This document shows positions 26,846-35,410 of a stretch of 64,000 nt of DNA, one piece after another (positions within the stretch are counted from its first letter, which is position 1; the number at the start of each line of letters is the position of its first letter). Source of the stretch: Arenibacterium halophilum (GTDB taxonomy: Bacteria; Pseudomonadota; Alphaproteobacteria; Rhodobacterales; Rhodobacteraceae); NCBI RefSeq assembly GCF_005938225.1, contig NZ_VCPC01000002.1, forward strand, positions 930,001 to 994,000, given 5' to 3'. The notes under the pieces are model-generated. The model saw nothing but the letters and a program-made list of their open reading frames with translations. It was not told where the DNA came from and ran no database searches. Made by a program: the position numbers and the translations under genes.

Positions 26846-27621
26846 TCCAACCCGTCTCTCCACTGCTGAAAATCGGCTTGCCCGTGGCCTTCGGGATTAT
26901 CGTGTTGATCCTGTGGGAGCTGATCGTCGCGCTGTTTGACATTCCGCCTGCCATCCTGCCACCGCCATCGGACATTGGCGCGCGCTTTGCCGCCTCGACT
27001 GGGATTCTCTGGATCGACTTTGTGCAGACCGTTATCAAGGGCGCGCTGACCGGGCTGGTAATCGGCGCACTGGCCGGGCTGGGCGCGGCGATCGTTATCG
27101 ATGCGAGCCCGTTCCTGCGGCAGGGCTTGCTGCCCGTTGCGAATTTTGTCGCGGCGCTGCCAATCGTCGGGATTGCGCCGATCATGGTGATGTGGTTCGG
27201 GTTCGACTGGCACTCCAAAGCCGCCGTGGTCGTGGTGATGGTGTTCTTTCCGATCCTCGTGAACACGCTGGCGGGCCTGCAGGATACCGACCGGATGCAG
27301 CGCGACCTGATGCGCACTTATTCGGCCTCGTATCTGCAGGAACTGACCAAGCTGCGGTTGCCTGCTGCCATGCCGTTCATCTTCAACGGGCTTAAAATTT
27401 CGGCAACGCTGGCGCTGATAGGCGCGATCGTTGCGGAATATTTCGGCTCTCCCACGCGCGGCATGGGGTTTCGCATCTCGACCGAGGTGGGGCGGCTGGG
27501 AATCGATATGGTCTGGGCGGAAATTGCCGTGTCGGCCATGGCGGGTACGCTGCTTTATGCCGGTGTCGCGCTGGTCGAACGCTGGGCGACGTTCTGGCAT
27601 CCGTCGCAGCGGCGACGCTAA
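26842..27621 (+). CDS. ABC transporter permease (2)
   Basis: 259 aa, about 6 membrane helices. The EAA loop is LMRTYSASYLQELTKLRLPA; GAIVAEYFGSPTRGMGFRIS follows, as in SsuC/TauC-type permeases. The ATG at 26842 overlaps the stop of the first permease. The importer thus has two different membrane subunits. Confidence 0.9.
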   Translation: MIQPVSPLLKIGLPVAFGIIVLILWELIVALFDIPPAILPPPSDIGARFAASTGILWIDFVQTVIKGALTGLVIGALAGLGAAIVIDASPFLRQGLLPVANFVAALPIVGIAPIMVMWFGFDWHSKAAVVVVMVFFPILVNTLAGLQDTDRMQRDLMRTYSASYLQELTKLRLPAAMPFIFNGLKISATLALIGAIVAEYFGSPTRGMGFRISTEVGRLGIDMVWAEIAVSAMAGTLLYAGVALVERWATFWHPSQRRR

Positions 27622-27666
27622 GAATAACAACGAGATAACAACAGGACGACAACAAGGAGGTCTCTC

Positions 27667-28659
27667 ATGTCGAACTACAAAACTACGCTGGGTGCAGCCA
27701 TGGCGGCGGCGCTGCTGGGTGGCGGTGCCCATGCGGCAGACGATGTTACGCTGCAGTTGAAATGGGTTACACAGGCGCAATTCGCGGGCTACTACGTGGC
27801 GCTGGAGAAGGGGTTCTATGAAGAGGAAGACCTGAACGTCACGATCAAGCCGGGCGGCCCCGATATCGCGCCGACGCAGGTCATCGCCGGGGGCGGGGCC
27901 GATGTGGTGATCGACTGGATGCCGTCGGCCCTGGCCGCGCGCGAAAAGGGTTTGCCGCTGGTCAACATCGCGCAGCCGTTCAAATCGTCGGGCATGATGC
28001 TGACCTGCCTGAAGGAAAGCGGCGTGACCAGCCCTGACGATTTTCCCGGCACCACGCTGGGTGTCTGGTTCTTCGGCAATGAATACCCCTTCCTGTCTTG
28101 GATGAGCCAACTGGGCATCCCGACGGAGGGTGGCGCCGATGGTGTCGAAGTTCTGAAACAAGGCTTCAACGTCGATCCGCTGTTGCAGAAGCAGGCGGCC
28201 TGCATCTCGACCATGACGTACAACGAATACTGGCAGGTGATCGACGCCGGGATCAGCGAAGACGAGCTGGTGACCTTCAAGTACGAGGACCAGGGCGTCG
28301 CCACGCTGGAAGACGGGTTGTACGTGATGGAAGAAAAACTTTCGGATCCTGAGTTCGTCGACGAGATGGTGCGCTTTGTGCGGGCCTCGATGAAGGGCTG
28401 GAAATACGCCGAGGAAAACCCCGACGAGGCCGCCGAGATCGTGCTGGAATATGACGAAACCGGCGCTCAGACCGAAAAGCACCAGAAGCGGATGATGGGC
28501 GAAGTGGCCAAGCTGACCTCGGGCTCGAATGGCGCGCTGGACGAGGCCGATTATCAGCGCACGGTACAGTCGCTGCTGTCGGGCGGGTCTGACCCGGTCA
28601 TCACGAAAGAGCCGGAAGGCGCCTATACGATGGAGATCACCGACAAGGCGCTGAACTGA
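27667..28659 (+). CDS. ABC transporter substrate-binding protein, NMT1/THI5-like
   Basis: 330 aa periplasmic protein with a signal peptide (1-23, ends GGGAHAAD). LQLKWVTQAQFAGYYVALEK, followed by FYEEEDLNVTIKPGG, is the hallmark of NMT1/THI5-like binding proteins, which carry pyrimidine or thiamine-precursor-like ligands. Linkage to pyrimidine catabolism supports a pyrimidine-type ligand; it is not proven. AGGAGG lies 8 bases before the ATG. A strong terminator follows. Confidence 0.92.
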   Translation: MSNYKTTLGAAMAAALLGGGAHAADDVTLQLKWVTQAQFAGYYVALEKGFYEEEDLNVTIKPGGPDIAPTQVIAGGGADVVIDWMPSALAAREKGLPLVNIAQPFKSSGMMLTCLKESGVTSPDDFPGTTLGVWFFGNEYPFLSWMSQLGIPTEGGADGVEVLKQGFNVDPLLQKQAACISTMTYNEYWQVIDAGISEDELVTFKYEDQGVATLEDGLYVMEEKLSDPEFVDEMVRFVRASMKGWKYAEENPDEAAEIVLEYDETGAQTEKHQKRMMGEVAKLTSGSNGALDEADYQRTVQSLLSGGSDPVITKEPEGAYTMEITDKALN

Positions 28660-28697
28660 TCTGATGCCATAGCCGGGCCAAGCGTTCGGCGGCTGAC

Positions 28698-28728
28698 ATC
28701 CCTCCGGAGCAATCCGGGGGGATTTTTT
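28698..28728 (+). terminator. Rho-independent terminator after the ABC importer
   Basis: An 11-bp stem (ATCCCTCCGGA / TCCGGGGGGAT, one T-G pair) with a GCAA tetraloop is followed by a run of six T, 38 bases after the stop at 28659. Confidence 0.93.
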
Positions 28729-28814
28729 ATGTGCGCTCGGAATCTGGGTGCATGGATCTGAAAAATGTGAAATCACTGTAGTAAGTTACGGAATCCGCCG
28801 CGTGATGGGAGAAC

Positions 28815-29528
28815 ATGCAGGATTTTGCGCAAGAATTCAGTTTGGCCCTACGGTTGATCCTGACCGGTGACCCCGATCTGTGGGAAATCGTTCTGCTGTC
28901 TTTGCAGGTGTCGCTGACGGCGGTGGTGATTGCCGCCGCGATTGCGATGCCGCTGGGGGCTGCGCTGGCGGTTCTGCGCTTTCCGGGGCGGCGGGCGGTG
29001 ATCGTCCTGATCAATGCGCTGATGGGTCTGCCGCCGGTGGTGGTAGGGCTGCTGGTCTACCTATCACTGTCACGCTCGGGGCCGCTGGGGGTGTTGCAGC
29101 TGCTCTATACGCCGACGGCGATGATTATCGCGCAGGTTCTTTTGGTGGCGCCGATCATCACGGCGCTGACGCGCCAGACGGTGGAAACGCTGGATGCCGA
29201 ATATGCCGAACAGCTGCGCAGCCTTGGGGTGTCGCGGCTGGCCTCGGTGCCGACGCTGCTGTGGGATGGGCGGCTGGCATTGTTGACGGCGCTGCTGGCA
29301 GGTTTTGGCCGCGCCATCGCCGAGGTCGGCGCGGTGATCATGGTCGGCGGCAATATAAACCATGTCACCCGGGTGATGACGACCACGATCGCGCTGGAAA
29401 CCTCCAAGGGCAATCTGGCACTGGCGCTGGCCCTTGGCACGATCCTGATCGCGCTGGCAATCACGGTGACGGCGGCGGTCAGCGCGCTGGTCGAACGCGG
29501 AGAAGGGGCCGAGGTGCGCCATGCGTGA
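28815..29528 (+). CDS. tupB: tungstate ABC transporter permease TupB
   Basis: 237 aa, about 5-6 membrane helices, with PPVVVGLLVYLSLSRSGPLG and an EAA-type loop YAEQLRSLGVSRLASVPTLL. The pattern is that of TupB/ModB-type oxyanion permeases. GGGAGAAC precedes the ATG. It starts the tupBCA operon and overlaps tupC by 8 bases. Tungstate rather than molybdate is inferred from TupA. Confidence 0.9.
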   Translation: MQDFAQEFSLALRLILTGDPDLWEIVLLSLQVSLTAVVIAAAIAMPLGAALAVLRFPGRRAVIVLINALMGLPPVVVGLLVYLSLSRSGPLGVLQLLYTPTAMIIAQVLLVAPIITALTRQTVETLDAEYAEQLRSLGVSRLASVPTLLWDGRLALLTALLAGFGRAIAEVGAVIMVGGNINHVTRVMTTTIALETSKGNLALALALGTILIALAITVTAAVSALVERGEGAEVRHA

Positions 29529-30255
29529 TTTCGCCCCCGATATGGCCATGACATTTCAGGCAGAGGGCCTGCGGGTCGGGCGTAATGGTGTGACGCTGCT
29601 GAATGTCGATCACCTTGCCATTGACGGGCCGGGGCCGACGCTGATCCTGGGACCGAACGGCGCGGGCAAGAGCCTGTTGCTGCGCTGCTTGCACGGGCTG
29701 GTCGCGCCCGATGCGGGCCGGGTGCTGGTCGATGGCGCGCCTTGCGCCGAGGCGCTGCGCACACGTCAGGCGATGGTGTTCCAGCGGCCGGTGCTGCTGC
29801 GGCGGTCGGTTCAGGGCAACCTTGATTTCGTATTGCGCCGGCGGGGCGTTCCGCGTGCCGACCGACCCGCGCGTATCGCGGCTTTGCTGGCCGAGGGCGG
29901 ACTGGCCCAGAAGGCGCGACAGCCCGCGCGCTCGCTTTCAGGCGGCGAGGCGCAGAGGCTTGCGATCCTGCGGGCCATGGCGACAGACCCCGAGGTGCTG
30001 TTCCTGGACGAACCCACCAGCGCGCTGGACCCAAGCGCCACGCAGGCCATCGAGGCCCTGATCCTTGACGCCTCGCGCCGGGGCATCCGCATCGTGATGG
30101 TGACACATGACATCGGGCAGGCGCGGCGGCTGGGGCAGGACGTGGTGCTGATGCACGGCGGCCGCGTGGTCGAACACGCCCCGGCGGCGCGATTTTTCGA
30201 GGCCCCCGAAACCCCCATTGCGCGCCGCTTTCTGGCCGGTGCGCTGGTGATCTGA
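29521..30255 (+). CDS. tupC: tungstate ABC transporter ATP-binding protein TupC
   Basis: 244 aa. Walker A GPNGAGKSL, Q-loop VFQRPVLLRRSV, signature LSGGEAQRLAI, Walker B VLFLDEPTSALD and VTHD are present. It lacks a C-terminal Mop domain, as TupC does and ModC usually does not. The start overlaps tupB. Confidence 0.92.
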   Translation: MRDFAPDMAMTFQAEGLRVGRNGVTLLNVDHLAIDGPGPTLILGPNGAGKSLLLRCLHGLVAPDAGRVLVDGAPCAEALRTRQAMVFQRPVLLRRSVQGNLDFVLRRRGVPRADRPARIAALLAEGGLAQKARQPARSLSGGEAQRLAILRAMATDPEVLFLDEPTSALDPSATQAIEALILDASRRGIRIVMVTHDIGQARRLGQDVVLMHGGRVVEHAPAARFFEAPETPIARRFLAGALVI

Positions 30256-30279
30256 TCTCAACCCAACAGGAGTATTAAC

Positions 30280-31104
30280 ATGACCAGACCTTGGTTCCAT
30301 GTGCCGCTTGGCGCGTTGGCCGTCACCGTGTCGCTTGCCGGTGCCGCCCTGGCCGCCGACAGTTTCATCGTGGTGCAATCCACCACCTCGACCGCGAATT
30401 CCGGCCTGCTGGATGCGATCCTGCCCGAGTTCACTGAACAGTCGGGGATCGAGGTGCGCGTGGTTGCCGTGGGCACGGGCCAGGCGATCAAGAACGCCAC
30501 CAACGGCGATGGCGACGTGCTGCTGGTCCACGCCAAACCGGCGGAAGAAAAATTCGTTGCCGACGGCTGGGGCGTGCAGCGGTTTGACGTGATGTACAAC
30601 GATTTCGTTCTGGTCGGGCCCAGCGCCGATCCGGCGGGCGTGAAAGGCGGCAGCGACATCGTGGCTGCGCTTCAGGCGGTCGCGAAGTCGGAATCCGTCT
30701 TTGCCTCGCGCGGGGATGACAGCGGCACCCACAAGGCCGAGCTGCGCCATTGGGGCAACGCCGATATCGACGTCAAGGCCGCGTCGGGCGGGTGGTATCG
30801 GGAAACCGGATCAGGCATGGGCGCGACGCTGAACGCCGCCGCCGGTATGGGCGCCTATGTGCTGAGTGACCGGGCGACATGGATTTCCTTCGGCAACAAG
30901 GACGGCATGGAAATCCTGGTGGAAGGCGACGACAAGCTGTTCAACCAGTACGGCGTGATCCTGGTGAACCCCGAAAAGCATCCCAGCGTGAAAGCGGTCG
31001 AGGGCCAGACCTTCATCAACTGGCTGATCGGTCCCGATGGTCAGGCGGCGATTGCCGACTTCAAACTCGACGGGCAGCAGCTGTTCTTTCCGAACGCCGA
31101 GTAA
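30280..31104 (+). CDS. tupA: tungstate-binding protein TupA
   Basis: 274 aa periplasmic protein with a signal peptide (1-25, ending AALAAD). The oxyanion-binding STTST is at 34-38. NSGLLDAILPEFTEQSG follows, then DVLLVHAKPAEE, FASRGDDSGTHKAELRHW and YVLSDRATW, all typical of TupA. CAGGAG precedes the ATG. It supplies tungstate, presumably for the adjacent formate dehydrogenase. Confidence 0.95.
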   Translation: MTRPWFHVPLGALAVTVSLAGAALAADSFIVVQSTTSTANSGLLDAILPEFTEQSGIEVRVVAVGTGQAIKNATNGDGDVLLVHAKPAEEKFVADGWGVQRFDVMYNDFVLVGPSADPAGVKGGSDIVAALQAVAKSESVFASRGDDSGTHKAELRHWGNADIDVKAASGGWYRETGSGMGATLNAAAGMGAYVLSDRATWISFGNKDGMEILVEGDDKLFNQYGVILVNPEKHPSVKAVEGQTFINWLIGPDGQAAIADFKLDGQQLFFPNAE

Positions 31105-31113
31105 TCCAGACAA

Positions 31114-31143
31114 GGCGCCGGTGGCAAATCAGCCGCTGGCGCC
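31114..31143. terminator. hairpin between convergent tupA and the HTH/PBP regulator
   Basis: 12-base arms (GGCGCCGGTGGC / GCCGCTGGCGCC, 10 of 12 paired) around a 6-nt loop, 10 bases after the tupA stop and covering the regulator stop codon. No T-run is present. Confidence 0.5.
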
Positions 31144-32001
31144 ATTGAACTGCACCCGGCCCAGCCCGGTCAGGTCGTAGCCGCCGAATTCCTCGGCGCG
31201 GACGGCGCAGGCGGGGCTGGCAAGGAACTGCATCAGCGCGTGCAGCGGCGGGTCGAACCAGGCACGCCGCCACAGTGCCAGGTCAAACCGTTCCTGTATC
31301 AGCGGCACGAACCCCAGCCCGTAGATTCCGGCCAGCGCGCCAAGGCCGAACCCGGCTTCGGCCTTGCCCTGGCTCAGCGCCAGCGCCAGGTCTTCCTCGG
31401 TCCGGGCCCGGTCGGGCAGGGCGGTGATGTCGTGTCGGCTCAGCCCGGCCTGTGTCAGGCGGCTGTCGAATTCGCGCAGGCTGGCGGCGCTGTCCTGCCG
31501 CAGGATCACGCTGCGGCCCTTCAATGCGCCAAACCCGTCAATCCCCGACACCCCCGGCGCCAACAGCAACCCGCGCTGGCGCTGGAACAATTCGATCAGC
31601 ACCACCGGCGCCTCGCCCATCGCGTCGCGGAGGGCGGCGACGTTCCAACCCTCGGCCTCGCGGATGTGCAGCCCTGCGGCCTGCGCCGAGCGATCAGCCA
31701 AGCGTTTCAGCCCGTCGAACGATCCGTCGTAAAAGCTCGCCAGCCCCGAGCCGCTTTCGCGCAAGGCCCAGTCCAGCAGCGGGTCATGGCTGCCCGCAAG
31801 GATCGGCGGCAGCGGCGGTTCCGCCACATCCGGCCCGCTGCGCGAGGCGGCGAGCCATGCGGCAATTTCAGCACGTGGAAACAGCAGCTTGCCCACCGCA
31901 CGCACGCAGGGCACCTCTCCGCTGGCGGCCAGATCATAGACCTTGCGTTCGCCGATGCGCAGCAGATCGGCCAACTCGCGCGTTGTCAGATAGGCGCTCA
32001 C
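31129..32001 (-). CDS. helix-turn-helix regulator with PBP-like ligand domain
   Basis: 290 aa. Residues 1-51 are an excisionase/HTH_17-type DNA-binding domain (LTTRELADLLRIGERKVYDL, LLFPRAEIAAWL). Residues ~60-290 resemble the PBP_like domain of molybdate-related regulators (ILAGSHDPLLDWALRESGSG, GFGLGALAGIYGLGFVPLIQ). It starts with GTG at 32001, 3 bases after the 41-aa peptide, at the end of the FDH operon and facing tupA. I infer that it senses tungstate/molybdate or a cofactor form and controls the island. Confidence 0.85.
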   Translation of the reverse strand: MSAYLTTRELADLLRIGERKVYDLAASGEVPCVRAVGKLLFPRAEIAAWLAASRSGPDVAEPPLPPILAGSHDPLLDWALRESGSGLASFYDGSFDGLKRLADRSAQAAGLHIREAEGWNVAALRDAMGEAPVVLIELFQRQRGLLLAPGVSGIDGFGALKGRSVILRQDSAASLREFDSRLTQAGLSRHDITALPDRARTEEDLALALSQGKAEAGFGLGALAGIYGLGFVPLIQERFDLALWRRAWFDPPLHALMQFLASPACAVRAEEFGGYDLTGLGRVQFNGASG

Positions 32002-32004
32002 CCG

Positions 32005-32130
32005 TCAGTCAAGCCGGACGTTCTCGCCGGTGCCGCGCTCGGCGGCGGAAAATCCGGCGTGGCCCAGCGCGAACCACGCGCCGGTCGAAACGATTGCGAT
32101 GGCGGCAAGGGCGGCAACAAAGGCTTTCAT
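32005..32130 (-). CDS. 41-aa single-span membrane peptide in the FDH operon
   Basis: MKAFVAALAAIAIVSTGAWF starts a short protein of one hydrophobic helix followed by a polar tail ending ENVRLD. ATG 32130 lies 3 bases after the WD40-cytochrome gene stop, and the regulator starts 3 bases after its own stop, so it is part of the operon. A CGGAG sits upstream. It could be a small oxidase/dehydrogenase accessory subunit or a short lipid-anchored peptide. No family was recognised. Confidence 0.7.
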   Translation of the reverse strand: MKAFVAALAAIAIVSTGAWFALGHAGFSAAERGTGENVRLD

Positions 32131-32133
32131 CGG

Positions 32134-33402
32134 CTACTCCGGTGCAGTTGCGCGGCGCAGAAAGCCGATCAGATCGGCCCGATCCTGCGGGTTGGTGATA
32201 CGCTGCATCGGCATCTTGGACCCGGGGATATAGTGGTCGGGCCCGATGTCAAACAGCTGGTCTATCGTATTGTCATTCCAGACGATATCCGATCCGTCAA
32301 GGATATCGGAATACGGATATCCCGCAAGGGCTCCGGCACGTCGCCCGAACAGTCCGGCCAGCGACGGGCCCGCACGGCGGCTGCCAGTGCCGCGCAGATC
32401 ATGGCAAATCGAACATTTGCGCATGAACTGGCGTTCGCCGTTCTCCATCGTTTCAGGTGCGCGCAGGAAATCGCGGGGGGCACCCGACATGGGCACCTGA
32501 TCGCCCAGATCGGCCAGCGGCCAGCCATAGACCCGGTTTTCCAGACCACCGGCCAGGATGTGGTGGCCATCCGTCGAAAACGCCAGCGCCCAGATCGGAC
32601 CCGAGGCGGTGGCCCGGAAATCATGCGCCACGGTCCACGCCAGCGTGTCGATCACCATGATATAGCCGTGCCCATCCCCCACGGCCAGACGGCTGCCATC
32701 GGGCGACACGGCCAGCGCAAGGATCGGCCGCCGATCAGCGGTGAAATCGGCAATGGCAGCGCCGGTCTCGGGGTCAATCACACGGGTGGTGCCATCGGCC
32801 GCGCCATAGGCCAGCCATGCGCCCGCCGGATCCAGCACCAGCGCGTTGATCCCGAACCCGTCGCGCACCAGCCGCGCGGTTTCCTGCCCGGTCGCCACAT
32901 CCCAGGCGCGAATGCTGCCGTCTGTCGAGGCCGACAGCAGCGCCCCGTCATCGCGCAGCACCAGCGCGTTCACCGGCCCCTGGTGCCCGGTCAGCCGCGA
33001 CGGAGCGGATCCGTCCAGCGGCCAGAGGCCAATGGTGCCGTCCCAACTGGCTGATGCAATCGCCCCCGGCAGGGCGGCCAGCGCGACCACCTTGCCGTCA
33101 TGGCGGCCCACCTCGGCCCCGTCGGGCCAGCGGCGCAGGGTGAAATCGTCGCCGCCGGAAAACAGTGCGCCACGGGCAAACAGCACGGCGTTCACAGCGG
33201 CGGCGTGGCCCTCGTACCAGTGCGGAACCTTATCCGACCACAGGCCCACCGAATTGTCGAAACTGGCGGTGGCGATGCGCCCGTCGGGTGCCACGGCGAT
33301 CTGGCGGATCGGGCCGCCGTGGCCGTCGAGCGTAAAGAACTCTTGCGCGGCCACCGGAGAGGCCAGACACAGCGCCACCAAGCCCGCCAGCCAACGCCCC
33401 AT
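32134..33402 (-). CDS. periplasmic WD40-repeat protein with C-terminal cytochrome c domain
   Basis: 422 aa. A signal peptide (1-19, ends PVAAQE) is followed by a seven-bladed type WD40 propeller (~25-315; repeats such as GPIRQIAVAPDGRIATASFD). The last ~95 residues form a class I cytochrome c with CSICH (C330, C333, H334) and a likely Met ligand in KMPM (397/399). It lies 3 bases after the FDH gamma gene. It may take electrons from, or dock onto, the periplasmic formate dehydrogenase; WD40-cytochrome fusions of this kind are not standard FDH subunits. Confidence 0.9.
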   Translation of the reverse strand: MGRWLAGLVALCLASPVAAQEFFTLDGHGGPIRQIAVAPDGRIATASFDNSVGLWSDKVPHWYEGHAAAVNAVLFARGALFSGGDDFTLRRWPDGAEVGRHDGKVVALAALPGAIASASWDGTIGLWPLDGSAPSRLTGHQGPVNALVLRDDGALLSASTDGSIRAWDVATGQETARLVRDGFGINALVLDPAGAWLAYGAADGTTRVIDPETGAAIADFTADRRPILALAVSPDGSRLAVGDGHGYIMVIDTLAWTVAHDFRATASGPIWALAFSTDGHHILAGGLENRVYGWPLADLGDQVPMSGAPRDFLRAPETMENGERQFMRKCSICHDLRGTGSRRAGPSLAGLFGRRAGALAGYPYSDILDGSDIVWNDNTIDQLFDIGPDHYIPGSKMPMQRITNPQDRADLIGFLRRATAPE

Positions 33403-33405
33403 ACG

Positions 33406-34692
33406 CTATTCCGCCGGGGTGGCGCCCGGCGGTTGCGCCTTGGCGTCGGTGGCCTGTTTCTGCTTCACCTCGTCCAGCCAGAGGCTGTGGTGTTCGCGGG
33501 CCCATTGTTCCTCGACCTCGCCGCTGCCCATGGCGTCAAAGGCGCCCTCCATCCCCAGCGTCCCGATGTAGATATGCGCCAGGATCACGCCGATGAAGAC
33601 GAAGGCGACGATGGCGTGCCACAGCTGGGCGTATTGCATTTCCTCATGCGGTGCCATGGTTTCGGGCAGGGGCGCATAGCCGAACAGCTGGGGCAGGCCC
33701 AGGTCGTTGATATGGGTGAAGGTGGCGGCGAACATCGGCATCTGGAACGGGAACAGCAGCGACAGGCCCGAGGCGCTGATCGACAGGCCCAGCACGACCA
33801 CGGCCCAGAAGATCACCTTTTGCCCGGCGTTGAATTTCTTGGCGGGCGGGTGGCTGTGCTTGGTGAACAGCCCGCCGCCTTTGGCGATCCACTTCAGGTC
33901 GGTCTTGTCGGGCAGGTTGTGCCCGATCCAGGCGACGATCACGATGGCAAGCCCGATCATGAAGGCCCAGGCGACATTGTTGTGGACCCACTTCGACCCG
34001 ATGGCGAGGCTCGAAAACACGTCATGTCCAAACGCGGGGATCAGGTAGGCGCGCCCGAACAGCGACAGAAGCCCGGTAAGACCCAGCAGGATGAAACTGA
34101 CCGCCAGCAGCCAGTGACCAAAGCGTTCGATGGCCTTGAAGCGGGTGACGGTGCGGCCGGTCTTTGCGCCCTCGATCCGGATGCGGCCCCGGATCAGGTA
34201 GAACAGCGCCAGCAGCACGATCACGCCACCAAGGAAATACGCGCCGTATTCAAGCAGGGGACCACGCCGGAATCCCAGCCACCACATGCCGCCATCCTGA
34301 ATTACCACATCGGCGGCGGGGCCGCGGGCACTGACCGTGGTGTTGGCACTGCCATAGCGCAGAGACCGGAACACCTCGGCGTCCGACGCACCGCCCAGAG
34401 TGCCCAACGGGCCAACCGGCGGCGCGGCGCGGGCCGGATCGCCGATCGCATCGCGTCGGAACTGGTCGTCGACCTTTTCACCGCGCTGACGGCGCAGGAT
34501 GTCTTCCAGTGTCTGGGCGCCGCCTGTGGTGGGGCGTGCCTCGATCGCTGGGGTGGTTTCCTCGGGAGGGCGCACGGAACTTGCCCCCGGATCCACATGC
34601 AGCGGCACCTCGCGCACCGGGGTATCCTGCGCTGTGGCGGCAAAGCCGAACACCAGAAAAGTCAGACACAACAGAAGTTTGAGCGCGCGCAT
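33406..34692 (-). CDS. formate dehydrogenase gamma subunit (cytochrome b)
   Basis: 428 aa. Signal-like N-terminus (1-21), then a ~100-residue periplasmic Pro/Asp-rich stretch, then about five membrane helices. The cytochrome b556-type histidines are in IERFGHWLLAV, VHNNVAWAF and LWHAIVAFVFIGVILAHIYI. It anchors FDH to the membrane and passes electrons to quinone through two b hemes. GAGGCT precedes ATG 34692. The gap to the beta gene (111 bp) holds a stem-loop. Confidence 0.92.
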   Translation of the reverse strand: MRALKLLLCLTFLVFGFAATAQDTPVREVPLHVDPGASSVRPPEETTPAIEARPTTGGAQTLEDILRRQRGEKVDDQFRRDAIGDPARAAPPVGPLGTLGGASDAEVFRSLRYGSANTTVSARGPAADVVIQDGGMWWLGFRRGPLLEYGAYFLGGVIVLLALFYLIRGRIRIEGAKTGRTVTRFKAIERFGHWLLAVSFILLGLTGLLSLFGRAYLIPAFGHDVFSSLAIGSKWVHNNVAWAFMIGLAIVIVAWIGHNLPDKTDLKWIAKGGGLFTKHSHPPAKKFNAGQKVIFWAVVVLGLSISASGLSLLFPFQMPMFAATFTHINDLGLPQLFGYAPLPETMAPHEEMQYAQLWHAIVAFVFIGVILAHIYIGTLGMEGAFDAMGSGEVEEQWAREHHSLWLDEVKQKQATDAKAQPPGATPAE

Positions 34693-34736
34693 GAAAGCCT
34701 CGGATCAACTATGCGGCCAAAGGGCCAAGGGGAGAC

Positions 34737-34768
34737 GCGCCCGGAAAATCGCAGGATCCTCCGGGCGC
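34737..34768. repeat. stem-loop between FDH beta and gamma genes
   Basis: Perfect 9-bp arms GCGCCCGGA / TCCGGGCGC with a 14-nt loop, inside the operon gap. It probably tunes mRNA stability or partial termination; there is no T-run. Confidence 0.55.
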
Positions 34769-34803
34769 AGCCAGTCGTTCAGGTGTTGGTTCCAAAAGGG
34801 CGA

Positions 34804-35397
34804 TCAGCCGCCCTTCTGGTCATAGGCTGTGCCCCAGCCCCATGCGCCCGAGCCAAAGCCGCGCGCCACAACGCGTTCGCGGTAGATGGCCGAAACCACA
34901 TCGCCGTCGCCGGCAAGCAGCGCCTTGGTCGAACACATTTCGGCACAGATCGGCAGCTTGCCTTCGGCGATCCGGTTGCGCCCGTACTTGGCGAATTCGG
35001 CCGAGGAATGGTTCTCCTCGGGGCCGCCGGCGCAGAAGGTGCATTTGTCCATCTTCCCGCGCGAGCCGAAGTTGCCGGCCTGCGGGTACTGCGGCGCGCC
35101 GAACGGGCAGGCGTAGAAGCAGTAGCCGCACCCGATGCACAGGTCCTTGCTGTGCAGAACGACGCCTTCCTCGTTCTGGTAGAAGCAATCGACCGGGCAG
35201 ACCGCCATGCAGGGCGCGTCCGAGCAATGCATGCAGGCGACCGAGATCGAGCGTTCGCCCGGATCGCCGTCATTGATCGTCACCACCCGGCGCCGGTTGA
35301 TACCCCACGGCACCTCGTGTTCGTTCTTGCACGCCGTCACGCAGGCATTGCATTCGATGCAGCGTTCGGCATCGCAGAGGAATTTTGCTCTTGCCAT
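34804..35397 (-). CDS. fdh3B: formate dehydrogenase beta subunit (4Fe-4S ferredoxin type, FDH3)
   Basis: 197 aa with four cysteine groups for [4Fe-4S] clusters: CIECNACVTAC, CMHCSDAPCMAVCP, CIGCGYCFYACP, and the C-terminal CTFC...CAEMC. It wires electrons from FDH alpha to the gamma cytochrome b. AAGGAGG precedes ATG 35397. The gap to the alpha gene is 13 bases. It lacks its own signal peptide, so co-export with alpha is expected. Confidence 0.95.
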   Translation of the reverse strand: MARAKFLCDAERCIECNACVTACKNEHEVPWGINRRRVVTINDGDPGERSISVACMHCSDAPCMAVCPVDCFYQNEEGVVLHSKDLCIGCGYCFYACPFGAPQYPQAGNFGSRGKMDKCTFCAGGPEENHSSAEFAKYGRNRIAEGKLPICAEMCSTKALLAGDGDVVSAIYRERVVARGFGSGAWGWGTAYDQKGG

Positions 35398-35410
35398 CTG
35401 TCCGTCCTCC

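Noticed and set aside
26545-28776. 743-codon minus-strand frame across the ABC permease and binding-protein genes
   Set aside because: Shadow of three recognised genes; the product has no family pattern.
28660-28814. Molybdenum-cofactor riboswitch before tupB
   Set aside because: The 155-bp gap is explained by a terminator and a short AT-rich promoter stretch; no extended conserved fold was seen.
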